64,000 nt of DNA from contig JAEESW010000008.1 in assembly GCA_016290135.1 (NCBI GenBank), positions 1 to 64,000 on the forward strand. The letters are read 5' to 3'. Both the position numbers and the translations under genes were made by a program. Shown here piece after piece: positions 20,116-28,553 of this stretch. A model generated the notes under the pieces. It was not told where the DNA came from. It searched no databases and saw only the letters and a program-made list of their open reading frames with translations. This stretch comes from a bacterium. Lineage in GTDB: Bacteria; UBP6; UBA1177. Numbering within the stretch: the first letter of the stretch is position 1; the number at the start of each line of letters is the position of its first letter.

Positions 20116-21030
20116 ATGAAAACTGACGGAACTTTTTTAACTGTTGCTCAGGCTGCAGGGAAATGGAATATATCTGAAAGACGCATCAGGGTCTTGTGTT
20201 CCGAAGGGAAGATCCCGGGTGCTGTGCAGCAGGGTCGCGGCTGGAAGATACCGCTTGATGCGATGAAGCCTTCAGACGGCAGGATAAAACGGACTGAAAA
20301 CCTGATCTCCGTGATTGACGAAAAAAAGCGGCTTTTGGACACGCTGCGCCCGTTTACGCAGGGAGAACTTGAACGCCTGAATGAAGAATTCGTCACGGAA
20401 TACACCTACAATTCCAATGCGATAGAGGGAAACACTCTTACTCTGCGAGAAACGGATATGGTTTTGCGCGGTCTCACAATCGACAAAAAGCCGCTTGCCC
20501 ACCATCTTGAAGCGATCGGTCATAAGGAAGCGTTTGATTATGTCGTTTCGCTTGTGCAGCAGAATGAGCCGCTTACGGAAAGAATCATCAAGGAGATCCA
20601 TTACTTAGTGCTGGCAGATAAAAAAGAGGACAGGGGTGTTTACCGCCGTATTCCCGTAAGCATAATGGGGGCGGCGCACGAGCCTGTTCAGCCTTATCTT
20701 ATCCAGCCTGAGATGGAAAAACTGCTTTCTGATTATGCTGAAGACAAAACTCATATCGTTTCCCGCCTTGCACGCTTTCACATTGAATTCGAGGCGATTC
20801 ATCCGTTCATAGACGGAAACGGCAGGACAGGCAGACTTCTTGTAAATTTGGAACTGATGAAGGCCGGATTTCCGCCAATCGACATAAAATTTGCCGACAG
20901 GGTTTCTTACTACAATGCGTTCGATGAATACCATGTCAGGCACGATCTCGGTGCTATGGAACAGCTTTTTGCGAGGGCGCTGAACGAGCGGCTCGATTTT
21001 TATATTTCTCTAAGGAAAGAAAATAACTGA
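20116..21030 (+). CDS. Fic-family protein with N-terminal HTH (class II-like inhibitory motif)
   Basis: 'FLTVAQAAGKWNISERRIRVLCSEGKIPGAVQQGRGWKIP' HTH; 'YNSNAIEGNTLTL' inhibitory-helix motif; 'HPFIDGNGRTGRLLVN' Fic motif; ATG at 20116 chosen over the TTG start in the ORF track. Confidence 0.93.
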   Translation: MKTDGTFLTVAQAAGKWNISERRIRVLCSEGKIPGAVQQGRGWKIPLDAMKPSDGRIKRTENLISVIDEKKRLLDTLRPFTQGELERLNEEFVTEYTYNSNAIEGNTLTLRETDMVLRGLTIDKKPLAHHLEAIGHKEAFDYVVSLVQQNEPLTERIIKEIHYLVLADKKEDRGVYRRIPVSIMGAAHEPVQPYLIQPEMEKLLSDYAEDKTHIVSRLARFHIEFEAIHPFIDGNGRTGRLLVNLELMKAGFPPIDIKFADRVSYYNAFDEYHVRHDLGAMEQLFARALNERLDFYISLRKENN

Positions 21031-21064
21031 CACGATGTCAAAATAAAAAATTGATACGGTGTCA
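21028..21064. promoter_or_regulatory. TGACAC-type palindrome pair in a convergent intergenic gap
   Basis: TGACACGATGTCA (21028-21040) and TGATACGGTGTCA (21052-21064), between fic (+) and rrf2 (-) 3' ends. Confidence 0.7.
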
Positions 21065-21071
21065 GTATAAA

Positions 21072-21494
21072 TCACTTAACCTGTTCAACCAGATCTGCAA
21101 TGGTTGTTTTGGAAAGTTCTGTTTCAAGCGCATTCTGGGCATTGTGCAGAACGGGGTCAAGGACTGTGTGGATGTTTTTTCCTATCGGGCATTCTGGATT
21201 GGGGGAGGGATGAAAGTTAAAAACTTCCTGTCCGCACTCGGTATCATTTATTGCATGATAAACGTCAAGCAGACTGATTTTGTCGGGGTTTTTCGCCAGA
21301 TGTGATCCGCCGACACCGGCTGTTGTCTCGATCAGCCCTGCGTGTTGGAGCTGAAGCAGGATTTTTCTGATTATGACCGCATTGACTCCGGTGCTTCCGG
21401 CAATGAAATCGGATGTTACGCGGTAATCGTTTTCAAAATACATGATGCACAGAAGTGTGTGCACCGCCGCAGTGAAACGGACTGTGATTTTCAT
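21072..21494 (-). CDS. Rrf2-family transcriptional regulator
   Basis: 'MKITVRFTAAVHTLLCIMYFENDYRVTSDFIAGSTGVNAVIIRKILLQLQHAGLIETTAGVGGSHLAKNPDKISLLDVYHAI'. Confidence 0.9.
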   Translation of the reverse strand: MKITVRFTAAVHTLLCIMYFENDYRVTSDFIAGSTGVNAVIIRKILLQLQHAGLIETTAGVGGSHLAKNPDKISLLDVYHAINDTECGQEVFNFHPSPNPECPIGKNIHTVLDPVLHNAQNALETELSKTTIADLVEQVK

Positions 21495-21532
21495 TGATCC
21501 CCTTCTTAAGCAAATCAGTAAAAGGCAGAACA

Positions 21533-22411
21533 TTAAAGTATTCTGCCGAACCCTATGTTTTTACCAGAGAAATTCGTTTTTGTATATAAAAAAACATCGC
21601 CGATATCGCCGTTGATACATAGTGATCTGTTTGAAATTTCCGACGGAACGACCGCTTCCCCGAAGTTTACGCAGACATAGAAAGCGTTTTTGTTGAGCGT
21701 GGTCATGCGCCAGAACGGATATTTGATGATCATAGGAGTGTTTCCGCCGACTCCGAGTTCGAGGAAGAGGACTTTCCCGTCTTTCGTGGCATTTCTTGAA
21801 ACAAGAAAATTTTTGTATCTTTCTGACGCCGCGTACCAGCCTTCATCCTGCACGAAAGTGTTGTCGGAACGAAGATTCATGCTCATCGGCTTTCCGCATT
21901 TAGGGCAGTGAGGAACAAGTTTGGACGGGATTTTCATATCGCGCTGCTCTTCAAACATAAGCCTGATTTCCGCTTCGTTGTCGTAAGTCTCCTGATGACA
22001 CGGCTCGCTGCACTGGAACAAACCATAATCTCCCTGCATGTAATAAAGGCGCGATTTGTCGAATCCAGCTTTCTGAAAACAATGGTCGACATTCGTAGTT
22101 ATGACAAAATAATCCTTATCTTTCACAAGAGAAAGCAGATTTTTGTACACAGGTTTCGGGGCATCCATGTAGCGGTTTATCATAATGTAGCGGCTCCAGT
22201 ATGCCCAGAACTCCTCATAACTCGGAAACGGGTAAAAACCGCCTGAATACATATCGGTAAAGCCGTATTTCTTAACAAAATCGGGGAAGTATTTTTCAAG
22301 CCTTTCCCCTGAATAGGTCAATCCTGCCGAAGTCGAAAGTCCGGCACCTGCTCCGATGATGATAGTGTCGTTTTCTGCAAGTACCGATTTCAGTTTTTCA
22401 ATCTCTTCCAT
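21533..22411 (-). CDS. SIR2-family protein resembling M-class (SirTM) protein-ADP-ribosylating sirtuins
   Basis: 'IIGAGAGLSTSAGLTYSG', 'VITTNVDHCFQKAGF', 'YMQGDYGLFQCSEPCH' (Gln at the usual HG catalytic His), 'CPKCGKPM' Zn site; adjacent to macrodomain gene. Confidence 0.85.
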   Translation of the reverse strand: MEEIEKLKSVLAENDTIIIGAGAGLSTSAGLTYSGERLEKYFPDFVKKYGFTDMYSGGFYPFPSYEEFWAYWSRYIMINRYMDAPKPVYKNLLSLVKDKDYFVITTNVDHCFQKAGFDKSRLYYMQGDYGLFQCSEPCHQETYDNEAEIRLMFEEQRDMKIPSKLVPHCPKCGKPMSMNLRSDNTFVQDEGWYAASERYKNFLVSRNATKDGKVLFLELGVGGNTPMIIKYPFWRMTTLNKNAFYVCVNFGEAVVPSEISNRSLCINGDIGDVFLYTKTNFSGKNIGFGRIL

Positions 22412-23180
22412 AGAGAATTCTCCTGTAAATTACCTCATCTTTTTCAGAAAAGACGTTGAATACGATTTTCATTCCGTCTCCGCTCTGTTCTTTCCATTTG
22501 CGCACGGTGTCAACGGCAATTTCCGCCGCCCTGTCGGCAGGAAAGCGGAATACGCCGGTTGAGATACAGCAGAATGCGATAGAAACACAGCCGTTTGCTT
22601 TCGCAATATCAAGGCAGCTTTTGTAGCAGGAAGCGAGCAGATCGCGGTCAGTTGCGGTAAGTTCTCCTCTGACGATAGGGCCCACGGTATGGATCACGTA
22701 TTTGCTCGGGAGATTGAATGCAGGCGTGATTTTTGCCTGACCTGCAGGCTCTTCGTGTCCCTGTTTTTGCATGATATCCGCACACACAGCACGAAGCTGG
22801 ATCCCTGCAAATGTATGTATGCAGTTATCGATGCACAAATGGCACGGCTGCCAGCAACCGGTCATTCCGCTGTTAGCCGCATTCACGATGGCGTCCACTT
22901 TGAGAGTCGTTATATCGCCGCGCCACAAATAAAGTTCGTTGTCGGCAGAGTGCAGATCCGCAATATCCGTGATTACGTGCGAGCGGTTTTCTTCCTGAAG
23001 ATATTCATCTTGTATTTTCAAAAATTCATCGCTTGCGGGAAGCGGCGGCCTGACATTCACTAAAGAGCGTAAAAGATCTTTCTGCTCATCATCAGTCTGC
23101 GGAATTTCAATCTCTTCATACTGCGGATTTTCTTTAAGAAGATATTTTATCAGAAATTCTCTTCGTTCTCTTTGTGTCAT
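22398..23180 (-). CDS. Zinc-type macrodomain protein (predicted ADP-ribosyl hydrolase)
   Basis: 'LYLWRGDITTLKVDAIVNAANSGMTGCWQPCHLCIDNCIHTFAGIQLRAVC', 'YVIHTVGPIV', 'SIAFCCISTGVFRFPADRAAEIAV'; 14-bp overlap with sirtuin gene. Confidence 0.93.
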   Translation of the reverse strand: MTQRERREFLIKYLLKENPQYEEIEIPQTDDEQKDLLRSLVNVRPPLPASDEFLKIQDEYLQEENRSHVITDIADLHSADNELYLWRGDITTLKVDAIVNAANSGMTGCWQPCHLCIDNCIHTFAGIQLRAVCADIMQKQGHEEPAGQAKITPAFNLPSKYVIHTVGPIVRGELTATDRDLLASCYKSCLDIAKANGCVSIAFCCISTGVFRFPADRAAEIAVDTVRKWKEQSGDGMKIVFNVFSEKDEVIYRRILYGRD

Positions 23181-23196
23181 GCCGCCCTCCAAAAAA

Positions 23197-23826
23197 CTAT
23201 TCCCTTACAAGAGAAATTCTCTTCTGTATATTATTTCCTTTTGTGATTTCTTCAATAAGTGCAGCAGCGTAGTCGGCATAGCTGATGATGCTTTCGCCTT
23301 TCGAGTTGAGAGTGAGTTCCTCTCCGCCCCAGATCCATTTTCCTGTTTTAGGTGCTTCAGCCTGAAAGTCTCCGGCAGGGCTGATGTATGTCCATTTGAC
23401 ATCGTTTCTCTTTCTCAAATCTGCCAGAGCAGCCGCCATTGCACATGCAAGCGGTTTGAAGATGTCTGGAAAATCCGGAGTTTCGGAAACGGTCATGGTG
23501 TGTTCCTTGTTTACATAAAGGCTTCCTGCGCCGCCTACAACGACAAGGCGTGTTTCGGTTCCGGAAAGCAGATCGCAAAGGTGAGAAAGCGATTTTCCGT
23601 GGTTCGGAAGCTCGGCTTCTACCCATGCGCCGAAAGCGTCAACGACAGCATCGAAACCGGCGAGATCATTTTTTGTGAGCGCGAAAATGTCCTTCTGAAC
23701 AAAATTTTTTGCCGCGCTTTTGTTCTCCTCGCGGGCGAATCCCGTAACATCCATACCTGCCGCAAGTGCTTCCGCGACAACAAGTTTTCCGACTTTTCCG
23801 TTCGAGCAAATAACTGCAACTTTCAT
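23197..23826 (-). CDS. NAD(P)-binding NmrA/SDR-like oxidoreductase
   Basis: 'MKVAVICSNGKVGKLVVAEALAAGMDVTGFAREENKS', 'LVVVGGAGSLYV', 'WTYISPAGDFQAEAPKTGKW'. Confidence 0.85.
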   Translation of the reverse strand: MKVAVICSNGKVGKLVVAEALAAGMDVTGFAREENKSAAKNFVQKDIFALTKNDLAGFDAVVDAFGAWVEAELPNHGKSLSHLCDLLSGTETRLVVVGGAGSLYVNKEHTMTVSETPDFPDIFKPLACAMAAALADLRKRNDVKWTYISPAGDFQAEAPKTGKWIWGGEELTLNSKGESIISYADYAAALIEEITKGNNIQKRISLVRE

Positions 23827-23861
23827 AATTTCCTCCATTCAAAAATTAAAAAAAACTTCGG

Positions 23862-23881
23862 CAAAGAATCGTTGTTCTTTG
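23862..23881. promoter_or_regulatory. Inverted repeat CAAAGAA-N6-TTCTTTG, candidate Rrf2 operator
   Basis: CAAAGAATCGTTGTTCTTTG; lies just downstream of the predicted minus-strand -10. Confidence 0.55.
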
Positions 23882-23898
23882 TCAATTACAACTGTGCA

Positions 23899-23926
23899 AA
23901 TATAAACGCTTTTGATGTAATGTCAA
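23899..23926 (-). promoter_or_regulatory. Predicted sigma70-type promoter for the SirTM-macrodomain operon
   Basis: Minus strand TTGACA (23921-23926) -N16- TATATT (23899-23904). Confidence 0.6.
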
Positions 23927-24060
23927 TAGAACATCGTTGTTTTCTTTGATGTTTTTTCAAATATTGCTGAAATTGTTAAAGAAAAACTATCCGGAAGATC
24001 TTTCACATTTGTTCAAGATGACGATTTGCTGGCGTGCTGTCCGTCTTCCTGTAAAAAAAC

Positions 24061-24123
24061 TGACACGGTGTCAAAATACAAAATTGACACAGTGTCATTT
24101 TTATTTATTCTGACGCTGTGACG
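24061..24123 (+). promoter_or_regulatory. Triple TGACAC-type operator + promoter upstream of Fe-ADH
   Basis: TGACACGGTGTCA (24061), TGACACAGTGTCA (24085), TGACGCTGTGACG (24111); TTGACA-N16-TATTCT between second and third. Confidence 0.75.
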
Positions 24124-24157
24124 TGATAATGTTCGTTTTAACTAAAAGGAGGCTTTT

Positions 24158-25324
24158 ATGAACGGAAACTTTGTTTATTCAAACCCTACAAGGCTTTATT
24201 TCGGTGACAAATCCCTTAATTTCCTGAAAGACGAGCTTGCCAAATACGGCAGAAAAATCATGCTGAGCTACGGCGGCGGTTCTATCAAAAAGAACGGGAT
24301 CTACGACGCTGTCATGGAAATTCTCAAAAGTTCAGGCAAGGAGGTTTTCGAGGATCCCGGCGTTATGCCGAATCCGACTGTTGAAAAACTGCTCGAAGGG
24401 TGCAGGATCGCCCGTGAAAACGATGTCGATTTCATTCTTGCGGTAGGCGGCGGCTCTGTTGTTGACTATGCGAAAGGCGTTGCTGTATCGGCCTGGTATG
24501 ACGGCGATCCGTGGGAAAAATACTATCTCAAAATGGAAGATCCGGCAAACAGGATCCTTCCTCTGGGATGCGTTCTTACGATGGTCGGAACAGGAAGCGA
24601 AATGAACGGTGGATCGGTTATCACGAACCATGAGCAGAAACTCAAAATCGGCCATGTTTTCGGCGAGGAACTCTACCCGAAATTCGCGATTTTAAATCCG
24701 AAATACACTTTTTCGATCCCGAAAAGGCAGATGATCGCTGGATTTTTCGACATCATGTCGCACATAATGGAGCAGTATTTCTCTGGCGACGACGACAACA
24801 CTTCCGACTATATCGCCGAAGGTCTCATGCGCTCGCTCATCCACTCCTCGCGCATCGCTGTCAAAAATCCTGAGGATTACGAGGCGAGAAGCAACATCAT
24901 GTGGATCGCGACATGGGCACTCAACACCCTCATCGGAAAAGGAAAACCGCAGGACTGGATGGTCCATATGATCGGTCAGTCGATCGGAGCGTTCACCGAT
25001 GCGACCCACGGAATGACTCTTTCGGGCGTATCGCTTCCTTACTACCGCGTTTCCATGAAAGATGCGCCGTGGAAATTCGCCCGTTTCGCAAAAAATGTCT
25101 GGGACGTTGACTGCACAGGCAAAAGCGAGGAGAAAATCGCGGAAGAAGGACTTCAGGCGATGGAAAACTGGATGAAGGAACTCGGTCTCTGCCTTCATAT
25201 TGCGGAACTCGGCGTTACGGAAGAGATGTTTGAAGGGATCGCGAAAGGGACTTTCCTCATCAATTCAGGCTATCACAAGTTCACGAAAGATGAAATCGTT
25301 CAGATTTTGAAAGAGAGTATGTAA
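24158..25324 (+). CDS. Iron-containing alcohol dehydrogenase (YqhD/BdhA-like)
   Basis: 'FVYSNPTRLYFGDKSLNFL', 'ILAVGGGSVVDYAKGVAVSA', 'LTMVGTGSEMNGGSVITN', 'GFFDIMSHIMEQYF', 'DATHGMTLSGVSLPYY'. Confidence 0.93.
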   Translation: MNGNFVYSNPTRLYFGDKSLNFLKDELAKYGRKIMLSYGGGSIKKNGIYDAVMEILKSSGKEVFEDPGVMPNPTVEKLLEGCRIARENDVDFILAVGGGSVVDYAKGVAVSAWYDGDPWEKYYLKMEDPANRILPLGCVLTMVGTGSEMNGGSVITNHEQKLKIGHVFGEELYPKFAILNPKYTFSIPKRQMIAGFFDIMSHIMEQYFSGDDDNTSDYIAEGLMRSLIHSSRIAVKNPEDYEARSNIMWIATWALNTLIGKGKPQDWMVHMIGQSIGAFTDATHGMTLSGVSLPYYRVSMKDAPWKFARFAKNVWDVDCTGKSEEKIAEEGLQAMENWMKELGLCLHIAELGVTEEMFEGIAKGTFLINSGYHKFTKDEIVQILKESM

Positions 25325-25489
25325 TAAATCGGAATGATAAGTGACACAAAGTCAGAATAATGTTCGCAACTGATTTTCCCATTAAACCAACAAAGTCTTT
25401 GTAATTTTTCTCCAAAAACCTTGCCATTTTTTGCCCTTTCTTTATTATACTTTGCGTTGATTTTATGCACCTTTCATTTCGAGGATTCC

Positions 25490-26878
25490 ATGAAAAAAAT
25501 CATTATTTTCGGACTTTTTTGTTTGTCACTTATGATTCTTGGCTGCGGAGACAGCGGCAATTCTGGAAAAACTACCGATAACGGCAACGATTCAGGTCGT
25601 GAAATGGGCTCGCTTTACGGTGAATGCTATCCAAACGAAACCTGCGACAAAGGACTTGAATGTGATGTTGAGAACAATATCTGCATTAAAGAGTCTGAAA
25701 ACTCGGAAAATCCTGACGACACAGAAACTATATCGGAAAACACGGAAGACAAAACCGATACAGATTCGGAAATTTCAGACAATGAAAGTGATTCGACAAC
25801 AGATTCAATGAATGATTCTGGAGATTCAACAAACGATAAAGACACAGGAACTTCTGACTCAAGCGATTCAACACCGGATGCAGATACATCTGACACTGGA
25901 GATAGCAGTAATAATTGCACTCCCTCTGGGACTTGCGCTACTATTGATGGCAATACTTGGTCTTCTCTTGCACCTGAAAAAATGAAATGGTCTGAAGGTA
26001 TAACTTATTGTTATAACCTTTCGGAATGTGGTTTTAAGGATTGGAAAATGCCGAACATAGATGAATTAAGAACTCTTATACAAGGTTGTTCGGGTTCTAT
26101 TACAGGTGGTGCTTGTCCGATTTCTGAAAAAGCCGATAAACTTGCTCAAAGTGATTATCAAATTGGCAATTGTGTGTGTGAAATTAATGATTATAATTTA
26201 ACTATCGGTCACAGCAAACTTTGTGACTCAACCGACGATTTATCTTATTGTTATTCATCTTCTAAGTTGTCAAATAATTCAGATTTTGTATGGGTTATTG
26301 ATGTTAATCATGGCACTATATATTATGATGATCATGTTAGCGAGAATTATATCCGTTGCATTAGAGGAGAGATTGTTCCAGAAGATGGTGGAATGCCATC
26401 TTATACAAATGACAATGAAATTTCTGAATGTAGTCGAACACAAACTATACTCGGAGCACCGTGTAAAGACTCATCAAGCAATTTAATATGGTCAACAAAA
26501 GCTTATAGAAGCATGAATTGGCAAGATGCTATAGATTATTGCAACAAGCTTTCAGGAGGAGGTTCAAGCAATTGGCATCTGCCGACAATCAGCGAACTTA
26601 GAACTTTGATTCAAGGCTGTACTGCCACAGAGCCTGAAGGTGAATGTGCTGTTACAGATGCTTGTTTGTCTTTATCTGATTGTTATGCAGCAAATTGCCA
26701 TTCCTGTTATTCCAGTGATTGTAACAAGTTGGGAGAAGTAACTCCTTTTTGGTCTTCTTCAACTTTGTTGGAAGACTCAAATTATGCTTGGTACGTTGAT
26801 GAAGGTCGAATCGGGCATGATCTTAAAGATTCCATTTATGGCAATAAATATTTCCGCTGTGTAAGAAATGCGAATTAA
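25490..26878 (+). CDS. Lipoprotein with Ser/Asp/Thr stalk and two DUF1566-like domains
   Basis: Lipobox 'LMILGCGDSG'; two copies of 'W..A..YC..L...G..WK/HLP.I.ELRTLIQGC'. Confidence 0.8.
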   Translation: MKKIIIFGLFCLSLMILGCGDSGNSGKTTDNGNDSGREMGSLYGECYPNETCDKGLECDVENNICIKESENSENPDDTETISENTEDKTDTDSEISDNESDSTTDSMNDSGDSTNDKDTGTSDSSDSTPDADTSDTGDSSNNCTPSGTCATIDGNTWSSLAPEKMKWSEGITYCYNLSECGFKDWKMPNIDELRTLIQGCSGSITGGACPISEKADKLAQSDYQIGNCVCEINDYNLTIGHSKLCDSTDDLSYCYSSSKLSNNSDFVWVIDVNHGTIYYDDHVSENYIRCIRGEIVPEDGGMPSYTNDNEISECSRTQTILGAPCKDSSSNLIWSTKAYRSMNWQDAIDYCNKLSGGGSSNWHLPTISELRTLIQGCTATEPEGECAVTDACLSLSDCYAANCHSCYSSDCNKLGEVTPFWSSSTLLEDSNYAWYVDEGRIGHDLKDSIYGNKYFRCVRNAN

Positions 26879-26933
26879 AACTATAATTATGACAAACCAA
26901 TGCGGAATATTGAGGACACGTTAGAATACAAGA

Positions 26934-28544
26934 ATGATTGAACATGAAAACATATATCGTAATGCAAAGAAGCTCCGCGCTAACAAAGATTTCCAACAGC
27001 TTTTAACCCAGGGAAATATTGCTTTCTACTCAGGTTGTGAAGTTACTCAGATTTTTTTGTTTGATCAGTTAAATAAAAAAGCTATTAACTATTTTACATT
27101 GTTTGCATTTGATGAAATTGACAAGATTGATGATAAACCTCGTTTTTTATTGCCTAAATTAAAGAAAATAGATTCTCGTTATTCGTTAGGAGTTCAACAG
27201 AAAAGAATTCCCATTGATACTGCTAAACGGGTTTTTGAAGATATTCAAAATGGAATATTAAACTACGATGAATCTTGTGAAATTTCAAAGCGTTTGGTTC
27301 TGTTACCCAAGACCTATGTTCCTGCTTCTTCTGAAGTTTTTCCAGTATTGCTCAACTTGCTTTTAAAACCAAATTATTGGGGAGATAATTACATAATAGA
27401 ATTTTTTGATGAATCAAAAGAACTTTTTGTTTCAGACAAAAATGCACGAAGTAAATTTGATCACATAAATAAAATAGTGAAATCAATTTCAGCAATAAAA
27501 ATGGATTTGTCAACGGCACACGACAGGATCGGTAATATTATTTTTCAATTTCCGATTACAATTTTAAAAACGAAAATATCTTCAGAAAAGGATTCAGTAA
27601 ATTTGAGAATCCAAGCGCGATACCATCCTAAAGTTTCGAAGGCCAAAAATTTACATATCGAAATGTTTACGACCTATGACAATATTATTTCAGGTTTCAA
27701 TGCAATAGATACAGACTCTAAAGAAATCAATAATGTTTTGGAAGTAGGCGACGATAATAATCTGAACATTATATTATCAGAAAAAGAAACAGGGTTAATA
27801 CTTCGCAATTCAAAAATCATTTTTTGTAAAAGTGCAAGTTTTTGCGGTCATATTGGAACCGGAATGGAGCCTAGAACTATCCGCTTTAAAGATGGTAAAG
27901 AGAAAAAAATAGAGTTATCATATTCACATAGGTTTATTGTTCCCGATACTCGTGAAAATAATTACTACAATATTATATCAAGGCGCAATCAAAATAATGA
28001 AATTCTTTTAAAAAGTGGAGATTATAAACTTCTGAAATCCAACCAGAGAGATGATGCTTTAGAATATATTAGAAAAAAAATTCGAAGTCATAGCAATGCG
28101 GCAGAAATCTGTTTATGGGATCCCTATCTAACAGCCAAAGATATCATTGAGACATTGTATTTCGAAGACACGGGTATACCATTCCGATGTATAACCAGTT
28201 ATCAGAAGTCAAAAACTTTAGGATCTCATATCCAATCTTTTGAGCAGTTTTGTGTGGAACAAAAAAAATATTTCGAGAATCATTCAAATAATCTTTATAT
28301 AAAAATGAAATTTTTAGCTCAACATAACAATTATGGTTGGAAATTTCATGACAGGTTCTTAATTTTTGTTCCTCAAGCCCCTACTGATTTACCTATAGTT
28401 TATTCATTGGGAACATCAGTTAATATCATTGGTAAAAATCACCACATTATTCAAAAAGTAACAAATCCTAAAAAAATATTGGAAAATTTCGAAGAATTGT
28501 GGAAATCGCTGGACAATGAGAATTGTATTGTAACCGAGTTTTAG
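26934..28544 (+). CDS. Unknown protein of AT-rich module; C-terminal PLD-like nuclease motif possible
   Basis: 536-aa ORF; C-terminal 'AAEICLWDPYLTAKDIIETLYF...IPFRCITSY...WKFHDRFLIF...YSLGTSVN' is PLD-superfamily-like. Confidence 0.5.
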   Translation: MIEHENIYRNAKKLRANKDFQQLLTQGNIAFYSGCEVTQIFLFDQLNKKAINYFTLFAFDEIDKIDDKPRFLLPKLKKIDSRYSLGVQQKRIPIDTAKRVFEDIQNGILNYDESCEISKRLVLLPKTYVPASSEVFPVLLNLLLKPNYWGDNYIIEFFDESKELFVSDKNARSKFDHINKIVKSISAIKMDLSTAHDRIGNIIFQFPITILKTKISSEKDSVNLRIQARYHPKVSKAKNLHIEMFTTYDNIISGFNAIDTDSKEINNVLEVGDDNNLNIILSEKETGLILRNSKIIFCKSASFCGHIGTGMEPRTIRFKDGKEKKIELSYSHRFIVPDTRENNYYNIISRRNQNNEILLKSGDYKLLKSNQRDDALEYIRKKIRSHSNAAEICLWDPYLTAKDIIETLYFEDTGIPFRCITSYQKSKTLGSHIQSFEQFCVEQKKYFENHSNNLYIKMKFLAQHNNYGWKFHDRFLIFVPQAPTDLPIVYSLGTSVNIIGKNHHIIQKVTNPKKILENFEELWKSLDNENCIVTEF

Positions 28545-28553
28545 GAGTGTTTT

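Noticed and set aside
22499-22514. GCGCACGGTGTCA in the macrodomain coding sequence
   Set aside because: Intragenic, left arm poorly matched, no pair at 23-26 bp.
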